Positions 12,251 to 16,511 of a stretch of DNA of 16,511 nt are shown here, one piece after another. Origin of the DNA: DATHSN01 sp035464115 (lineage in GTDB: Bacteria > Actinomycetota > Acidimicrobiia > Acidimicrobiales > SKKL01); contig DATHSN010000399.1 of assembly GCA_035464115.1 (NCBI GenBank), positions 1 to 16,511 on the forward strand, read 5' to 3'. The notes under the pieces are model-generated. The model was not told where the DNA came from and did no database searches. It was given only the letters and a program-made list of their open reading frames with translations. The position numbers were made by a program, and so were the translations under genes. The number at the start of each line of letters is the position of its first letter. Position 1 is the stretch's first letter.

Positions 12251-13348
12251 TCAGCCGTCGGCCACGAGCAGGTCGGCCACGCGGGCCAGGCCGTCGAGGT
12301 CGTGCACGTCGTCGTCGAGGAACGGCACCATCACCACCGGCGCGGGGCGGACCCGCTCGGCCAGGCCGGCGAGGTGGTCGCGCTCGTGGTCGGCTGCCGC
12401 TCGCAGCTCGACGAGCGCCCGGCTCTGGGCTCCGAGCGGGGTGCCGGCGTGGTCGACGGCCAGGCCCCGGATCCGATCGAGCGATCCCGGCACGGGGCGG
12501 GGGTGCATCCGGTTCACCACCAACGCCCGCACCGTGATCGCCGACTCGGTGAGGCGGCGGGCGAACCACTCGGCCTCCTCGACGGTGTCGCGCCGCGGCG
12601 ACGTCACCAGCACGAAGGCGGTCTCGTCGGCGGAGAACAGCGCGGCGACGTCGGCGGCCCGGGAGCGGAAGCCGCCCTCCATCCCCTCGAACGCCCGGAA
12701 GAACTCGATGGCGTCGTCGACCACGGCGGCGCCGACCACCCGCGAGACGGTGCGCACGAACGCTCCGGCCGTGGCGCCCACCGCCCGGGCCACCCCCCGG
12801 CCCGGCACCACGAGGGCCCGGAACAGCCGGTGGTCGAGGAAGCGGTGCAGCACGCCGGGCGCCTCGATGACGTCGATGGCGTTGCGGGTGGGCGGCGTGT
12901 CGACCACCACCAGGTCGAACCGGGGATCGGCGTGGAGCTGGTGGAGCCGCTCCGACGCCATGTACTCCTGGGTGCCCGACAGCGACTCGGCGATGTTGCG
13001 GTAGAAGCGGTTGCGCAGGATCCGCTCGGCCTGCTCGGCGTCGGCGGCGTGCTCGCGCACGAGGGCGTCGAAGGTGGCGCGGGCGTCGAGCATGGTGGCG
13101 TAGAGGTGTCCGGGCCACGGGCCGGCGACCTCGCGGGCCTCGTTGTCGAGCTGCTCGAGCCCGAGCGCGTCGGCCAGCCGCTTGGCCGGGTCGATGGTGA
13201 CCACCACCACCGACCGGCCCCGCCGCGCCGCCTCGACGCCGAGCGCGGCGGCCGTGGTGGTCTTGCCCACGCCGCCCGATCCCGCGCACACGACGACGTG
13301 GGCCGACTCGAGCAGGGCGGCCAGTCGGGTCCCGGCGGATCCGGTCAC
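12251..13348 (-). CDS. ArsA/Get3-like ATPase, second of pair (Rv3680-like)
   Basis: This 365-residue SIMIBI-class ATPase begins at GTG in a GTGA overlap with the upstream ATPase. The P-loop reads GSGGVGKTT (23-31): the family's signature Lys (GKGGVGKT) is Ser here. Switch I is intact as TIDPAKRLADAL (D53), and switch II reads VVVDTPPTRNA. Further landmarks are RFYRNIAESLSGTQEYMA, the LFRALVVPGRG segment, and VVNRMHPRP for nucleotide contact. The order and motifs resemble the mycobacterial Rv3679-Rv3680 pair, two related ATPases thought to work as one complex. Arsenite transport is unlikely: I see no arsB or arsD nearby and no arsenite-type cysteine cluster. The cargo is unknown; a membrane-related delivery role is inferred from Get3. 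Confidence 0.9.
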   Translation of the reverse strand: MTGSAGTRLAALLESAHVVVCAGSGGVGKTTTAAALGVEAARRGRSVVVVTIDPAKRLADALGLEQLDNEAREVAGPWPGHLYATMLDARATFDALVREHAADAEQAERILRNRFYRNIAESLSGTQEYMASERLHQLHADPRFDLVVVDTPPTRNAIDVIEAPGVLHRFLDHRLFRALVVPGRGVARAVGATAGAFVRTVSRVVGAAVVDDAIEFFRAFEGMEGGFRSRAADVAALFSADETAFVLVTSPRRDTVEEAEWFARRLTESAITVRALVVNRMHPRPVPGSLDRIRGLAVDHAGTPLGAQSRALVELRAAADHERDHLAGLAERVRPAPVVMVPFLDDDVHDLDGLARVADLLVADG

Positions 13349-14340
13349 GGGTCGCCCCCGCCGGTCAGCGCGAGGGCGGCCTCGTCGAGGGCCTCGATGC
13401 CATCGAGCGCGGCGCGGGCCAGGCGGTCGATGTCGTGGCGGTCGACGTCGACCCCGGCGAGGGTCGGCAACCGGATCTGGGGCAGCGGCAGCGCCCGGGC
13501 CAGCCGGGCGAGCTGGGTCTCCTCGAGCGCGGCCCGACGGCGCCGCCACCGCGCCGCCTCGCCGAGGGCCACCAGGTCGGCGGGGTCGAGCGCCACGCCC
13601 GCATCGGCAGCGGCGTGCGCCGGATCGATGTCGAGGCCCGGCAGCGCGGCGGTGACCTGGTTGACCACCACCGGGCCGAGCGCCACGCCCACCTCGTCCT
13701 CGAGGCGGTAGGCGGTCTCGACCAGCTCGTTCACCGGGGTCTCCTCGGGCAGGGTGACGAGCACGACCCGGCAGCGGGCCGGGTCGGTGAGCATCTCGAG
13801 CACGTCGGCCGCCTGGGCCCGGATGGGGCCCACGCTCACCGCGTCGAGCAGGCCCCGCACCGACCGCAGGAACGTGACGGCGTGGCCGGCGGCGGGGGTG
13901 TCGAGCACGATCAGGTCGGCGACGCCCGACCGCTCCAGCTGCTTCACCTTGCCGAGCAGGAGGATGTCCTCGATGCCCGGCGCGGCCGTCGACACCATCT
14001 GCAGCGCACCGGTGCCGACCAGGCGACGCGACACGCGCCGCAGGCCGTGGTCGGCGAGGTACTCGAGCAGCGCGTCGTCGGCGGTGAGCGCCCGGGCCCG
14101 CACCGCCCCCGAGCCGGGTGGGTCGCCCGGCGGCCACAGCTCGGTCTCGTCGTAGCCGAGGTCGCCCCGCCCGTGGGCGGCGGCCAGCCCGCCCTTGCCC
14201 TCGACCTCGACGACCAGGACGCGGAGACCCACCCGCGCCGCGGCCCGCGCCAGCGCCGCGGCGACCGTGGTTTTGCCCACGCCGCCCTTGCCGGCCACGA
14301 TGACGACCCGGGATGCTGCGAAGAACCGGGCAGGATCCAC
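13345..14340 (-). CDS. ArsA/Get3-like ATPase, first of pair (Rv3679-like)
   Basis: The 331-residue product starts at GTG 14340 with an AGGGGA site 4 bases upstream; an open extension to 14469 has atypical low-complexity sequence and is not used. The deviant Walker A is complete, GKGGVGKTT (17-25, signature Lys18 and Lys23). Where Get3 has the switch I Asp-Pro, this protein reads VEVEGKGGLAAAHG (about 44-57), so the usual catalytic Asp is missing. Switch II is LDTPAAGH. VVVNQV and the C-terminal LPLPQIRLPTLAGVD are other family stretches. It is translationally coupled to the second ATPase. The missing features of the two proteins are complementary, supporting an obligate heterodimer. Confidence 0.9.
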   Translation of the reverse strand: MDPARFFAASRVVIVAGKGGVGKTTVAAALARAAARVGLRVLVVEVEGKGGLAAAHGRGDLGYDETELWPPGDPPGSGAVRARALTADDALLEYLADHGLRRVSRRLVGTGALQMVSTAAPGIEDILLLGKVKQLERSGVADLIVLDTPAAGHAVTFLRSVRGLLDAVSVGPIRAQAADVLEMLTDPARCRVVLVTLPEETPVNELVETAYRLEDEVGVALGPVVVNQVTAALPGLDIDPAHAAADAGVALDPADLVALGEAARWRRRRAALEETQLARLARALPLPQIRLPTLAGVDVDRHDIDRLARAALDGIEALDEAALALTGGGDP

Positions 14341-14351
14341 CTCGTCCCCTT

Positions 14352-14376
14352 CCGACGCCGGCCCCCTCGGCGTCGG
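14352..14376. promoter_or_regulatory. 8-bp inverted repeat between ATPase pair and nfeD
   Basis: CCGACGCC (14352-14359) and GGCGTCGG (14369-14376) pair perfectly around a 9-base loop in the 59-base divergent gap. It lies in the probable leader of the ATPase transcript and upstream of nfeD, so it could be an operator or an RNA hairpin. Confidence 0.4.
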
Positions 14377-14399
14377 CGCCGAACGCTGGAGAGCCCCGC

Positions 14400-15743
14400 T
14401 TGGGCACTGTATCCACCCCCCGCGACCACCTCGGCTCGCGCCGCGCCCGCCGCCGCCTCGCCGCAGCACTCCTCGCGGTCGGCACCGCGCTGCTCGCGCT
14501 GGGCGCCACGACGCCCCTCGCCCCGGCCGCGGCCCAGACGGCCGACGAGCCCGACGACGGCGCCGGCTTCGTCACCGTGGTCGAGGTGTCGGGCCTCCTC
14601 GACCGCATCCTCACCGACTTCGTGGCCACCGCGCTCGACGACGCCGAGGACACCGGGGCCCGCGCCCTGGTGCTGCAGCTCAACAGCACCGGCACCGTCG
14701 TCGACGACGACCGCTTCGCCGACCTCGCCCGTCGCATCGACGAGAGCGACATCCCCGTCGCCGTGTGGGTCGGGCCCAGCGGGTCCTCGGCCCTCGGCGG
14801 CGCCGCCCAGCTGGCCGCGGTCGCCGACGTGGTGGGGGTGGCGCCGGGATCGCGCATCGGCGAGCTCGGCGACGACCTGCTCCCGCCCGCGCTGGTGCCC
14901 CCGTTCGGCGAGGTCGCCCCGCTGCTGCGCGACGACGCCGTGGGCGCCGAGCGGGCCGTCGAGCTCGGCATCGCGTCGCAGCCGGCCCCCACCATCGGCG
15001 ACTTCGTGGTCGAGCTGCCGGGCTTCGAGTCCCAGGAGGTCACCCAGGGCGACGAGATCCGGCGCGAGCCGCTCACGGTCGTGCGCTTCGCCCAGCTCCC
15101 GCTGCTGTCGCAGCTGATGCACACCGTGGCCAGCCCGGCGGTCGCCTACCTGCTGCTCACCATCGGCCTCGGGCTCATCGTCTTCGAGCTGTTCACCGCG
15201 GGCATCGGCATCGCCGGGGTGGTGGGCGCCGGCTCGTTCGTGCTCGGCTCGTACGGCCTGTGGTCGCTGCCGACCCAGCCGCTCGCCCTGGCGCTGATCT
15301 GCCTGTCCTTCGCCGCCTTCGCGGTCGACGTCCAAACGGGCGTCCCACGGGTCTGGACCGGCATCGGCGCGGTGATGTTCGCGGTGGGCACCTTCACGCT
15401 CTACGACGGCGTGTCGATGTCGTGGATCACCATCGGGGTCGCCTTCGTGGGGATCCTCCTCACCTTCCTCGCCGGCATGCCCGCCATGGTCCGCACCCGG
15501 TTCTCCACGCCCACCATCGGTCGCGAGTGGATGCTCGGCGAGCTCGGCCTCGCCCGCGGCCCGGTCGACCCCGACGGGGTCGTGGTGGTGCGCGGCGCGC
15601 CCTGGCGGGCCCGCACCAACCGGGCCACCCCCGCCGCCGACGGTGAGGCGGTGCGCGTGGTGGCGCTCGACGGCCTGGTGCTGGAGGTCGAGCCGGTGGA
15701 GGGTGCGGCCCGCGACCACCGTGAGCGGCGCACCGAGCGCTGA
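14400..15743 (+). CDS. nfeD: NfeD family membrane protein with degenerate ClpP-class protease domain
   Basis: The 447-residue product starts at TTG 14400, supported by GGAGAG 6 bases upstream and by an immediate signal peptide (basic RRARRR, hydrophobic core, APAAAQT cleavage area near residue 45). Then come a ClpP/SppA-like extracytoplasmic domain (about 55-210), four to five membrane segments (about 240-365), and a C-terminal NfeD OB-fold domain (about 380-435). In active members the protease motif resembles PRGARAASAG, with the last Ser as nucleophile; here the segment reads GPSGSSALGGAAQLA, with Gly at that place. The NTPGG-like loop is also altered (LNSTGTVVDD). Proteolysis is therefore doubtful. 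Family members act in membrane quality control with stomatin-like proteins; no stomatin gene is in the window. whiB follows on the same strand with its own promoter. Confidence 0.88.
   Translation: MGTVSTPRDHLGSRRARRRLAAALLAVGTALLALGATTPLAPAAAQTADEPDDGAGFVTVVEVSGLLDRILTDFVATALDDAEDTGARALVLQLNSTGTVVDDDRFADLARRIDESDIPVAVWVGPSGSSALGGAAQLAAVADVVGVAPGSRIGELGDDLLPPALVPPFGEVAPLLRDDAVGAERAVELGIASQPAPTIGDFVVELPGFESQEVTQGDEIRREPLTVVRFAQLPLLSQLMHTVASPAVAYLLLTIGLGLIVFELFTAGIGIAGVVGAGSFVLGSYGLWSLPTQPLALALICLSFAAFAVDVQTGVPRVWTGIGAVMFAVGTFTLYDGVSMSWITIGVAFVGILLTFLAGMPAMVRTRFSTPTIGREWMLGELGLARGPVDPDGVVVVRGAPWRARTNRATPAADGEAVRVVALDGLVLEVEPVEGAARDHRERRTER
14406..14411 (-). promoter_or_regulatory. Possible -10 element of the ATPase pair
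   Basis: The minus strand reads TACAGT about 65 bases before the first ATPase GTG, inside the first codons of nfeD. It would give a leader of about 60 bases containing the 14352-14376 hairpin. The -35 is not recognisable. Confidence 0.3.
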
Positions 15744-15770
15744 GCGCACGAATCTCTCCGCATGTGACCC

Positions 15771-15799
15771 TTGTCCCACGGGGAGGGCGACGGTAGGGT
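15771..15799 (+). promoter_or_regulatory. Sigma-70-type promoter of whiB
   Basis: TTGTCC (15771-15776) and TAGGGT (15794-15799) are separated by exactly 17 bases, making this the only promoter here with a good -35. The expected start site leaves a leader of about 20 bases with a GGAAAGGGGG ribosome-binding stretch 8 bases before the GTG. Confidence 0.6.
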
Positions 15800-15826
15800 C
15801 GGCCACGCGGAAAGGGGGTCCCCCGC

Positions 15827-16090
15827 GTGAGTGCACAGCGATCCGATGATGCCTGGCAGGTACGAGCGGCATGCCGCGGCCCACAGGCGGCCGTGTTCTT
15901 CCCCCCGCCCCAGTTCGAGCGCAAGGACGACAAGCTCGAGCGTGAGGGGCGGGCCAAGGCGATCTGCGCCAGTTGCTCGGTGCGCCAGCCGTGCCTCGAG
16001 TACGCGCTCGCCATCCGCGAGCCCCACGGCATCTGGGGTGGGCTCAACGAGGCCGAGCGCAAGCAGGTCCTCTCCTCCGAGCTGAGCTGA
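15827..16090 (+). CDS. whiB: WhiB-family iron-sulfur transcription regulator
   Basis: The 87-residue product has the four cysteines that hold the [4Fe-4S] cluster: Cys16 (RAACRGP), then Cys47-x-x-Cys50 (AICASC) and Cys56 (RQPCLEYAL). The following turn GIWGG (68-72) and the short basic/acidic tail complete the family pattern. WhiB proteins are found in actinobacteria and their phages and usually act with the principal sigma factor, sensing redox state or NO. The GTG start agrees with a GGAAAGGGGG ribosome-binding site. The C-terminus is short and weakly basic, so DNA contact may rely on the sigma partner. In mycobacteria whiB4 adjoins the Rv3679-Rv3680 ATPases; here nfeD lies between. The subclass is not certain. 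Confidence 0.96.
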   Translation: MSAQRSDDAWQVRAACRGPQAAVFFPPPQFERKDDKLEREGRAKAICASCSVRQPCLEYALAIREPHGIWGGLNEAERKQVLSSELS

Positions 16091-16142
16091 GCCGAGCCCG
16101 CCCGGGACGCCCCACGTGGCGGTCGCTCGTGCCGATCCGGCG

Positions 16143-16171
16143 CGGCTGACCGCGGTGGCCTCGCTCAGCCG
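16143..16171. terminator. Possible hairpin between whiB and selB ends
   Basis: CGGCTGA (16143-16149) and TCAGCCG (16165-16171) form a perfect 7-bp inverted repeat with a 15-base loop between convergent genes; the right arm includes the selB stop. There is no T-run, so it is a weak candidate. The rest of 16091-16164 shows nothing. Confidence 0.3.
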
Positions 16172-16511
16172 GCGTCGGTGGGCAGGCGGGGCCCGGCGAT
16201 GCGCCGATCGCCCCGCCGGCGGGTCACGCCCGTGGCGTCGAGGCGACCGAGCAGCGGCACGGCGTGCTTGCGGGTGGTGCCGAGGGCGTCGCGGACCTCC
16301 GACACGGTGACCCCCTCGGGGCGGTCGGCCAACAGCGCGGCCACCGCCCGGGCGGCGGCCTCCAGCGCCGCCGGGGTGAACCACACGTCGTCGACCCGCA
16401 CGACCAGCCCCCGTCGGACCAGCTCGCGCAGCTCGCCGGGATCGACGTCGTCGGGCCCCGGCGGCGAGAACGGGGCGGCGTCGAGAGCCCGCACCCACGG
16501 GTGGTCGGCGA
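16165..16511 (-). CDS. selB: Selenocysteine-specific elongation factor SelB, C-terminal part (cut by window edge)
   Basis: About 115 residues are visible, and the frame stays open to the right edge, so the gene starts outside the window. The visible part looks like the last winged-helix domains of SelB, which bind the SECIS hairpin of selenoprotein mRNA. ELRELVRRGLVVRVDDVWFTPAAL matches the penultimate winged helix. VTVSEVRDALGTTRKHAVPLLGRLD followed by GVTRRRGDRRI matches the final one, with the (R/K)DALGTSRK-like recognition helix typical of SelB. The GTPase domain is not visible. If correct, the organism decodes UGA as selenocysteine in some genes. Another winged-helix protein is possible but less likely. 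Confidence 0.8.
   Translation of the reverse strand, partial: ADHPWVRALDAAPFSPPGPDDVDPGELRELVRRGLVVRVDDVWFTPAALEAAARAVAALLADRPEGVTVSEVRDALGTTRKHAVPLLGRLDATGVTRRRGDRRIAGPRLPTDAG

Noticed and set aside
12251..14340. Arsenite-efflux ATPase (true ArsA)
   Set aside because: No arsenic resistance genes are nearby, there is no metal-binding Cys cluster, and two separate coupled subunits match the actinobacterial Rv3679/Rv3680 type.
14341..14469. N-terminal extension of the first ATPase to 14469
   Set aside because: It is Gly/Arg low-complexity; the GTG at 14340 has a good AGGGGA site and the usual short lead to the P-loop.
13349..15124. Upstream extension of the second ATPase frame to 15124
   Set aside because: The extension is antisense to nfeD and out of frame with the first ATPase. 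The GTGA overlap at 13345-13348 gives a natural start.
15401..16498. Minus-strand frame covering the nfeD 3' end, whiB and selB
   Set aside because: It is antisense to nfeD and whiB and out of frame with the SelB motifs.
1..16511. CRISPR array, insertion sequence, prophage or integrated element
   Set aside because: I found no regularly spaced repeats, transposase or integrase motifs, or terminal inverted repeats, and the tRNA-Pro 3' end is not repeated downstream in the window.

Overview
The window is a compact, very GC-rich stretch of ordinary-looking chromosome, most likely from an actinobacterium. Support for that comes from a WhiB-family gene, a paired ArsA/Get3-like ATPase locus, a MeaA-type ethylmalonyl-CoA mutase, frequent GTG/TTG starts and many probable leaderless promoters. 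A deep-branching actinobacterial class such as Acidimicrobiia would fit, but that is an inference. I see no transposase, phage gene, CRISPR array, rRNA or attachment site, and no gene-free gap longer than about 135 bases.

Layout, left to right. (1) 1-1669 (+): a membrane-anchored protein of unknown function with two tandem copies of a ~200-residue exported domain. (2) 6178 down to 1692 (-): a 3-hydroxybutyryl-CoA dehydrogenase (hbd), leucyl/phenylalanyl-tRNA-protein transferase (aat), ethylmalonyl-CoA mutase (ecm/meaA), and a membrane protein with a degenerate GGDEF domain. (3) 6310-7487 (+): two overlapping genes, a methyltransferase-like remnant and a peptidase-S51-like protein lacking its nucleophile. 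(4) 8415 down to 7564 (-): a membrane-anchored cyclophilin, divergent from the aspartate-family pair lysC and asd (8514-10814, +). (5) tRNA-Pro(CGG) with a strong hairpin behind it. (6) A small MazG-like protein, then a divergent response regulator / STAS-domain pair. (7) Two translationally coupled ArsA/Get3-like ATPases (-), divergent from an NfeD/ClpP-class membrane protein (+), followed by whiB. (8) The C-terminal end of SelB (-), cut by the window edge.

How the genes fit together. Hbd and ethylmalonyl-CoA mutase belong to C4 acyl-CoA metabolism; together they suggest an ethylmalonyl-CoA-type assimilation route or 3-hydroxybutyrate/PHB turnover. LysC and Asd catalyse the first two steps from aspartate to lysine, threonine, methionine and diaminopimelate; lysC has a well-formed internal start for a separate regulatory subunit. 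The ATPase pair near a whiB gene resembles the mycobacterial Rv3679-Rv3680-whiB4 neighbourhood.

The most notable signals are a repeated -10 hexamer (mostly TAGNNT) 6-8 bases before start codons; several enzyme-like proteins with altered active sites (GGDEF, S51, ClpP-class NfeD); a reciprocal loss of key residues in the two ATPases; a perfect 16-bp palindrome in a promoter spacer; and a two-tier stem-loop between lysC and asd. I did not find a convincing new multi-gene system.
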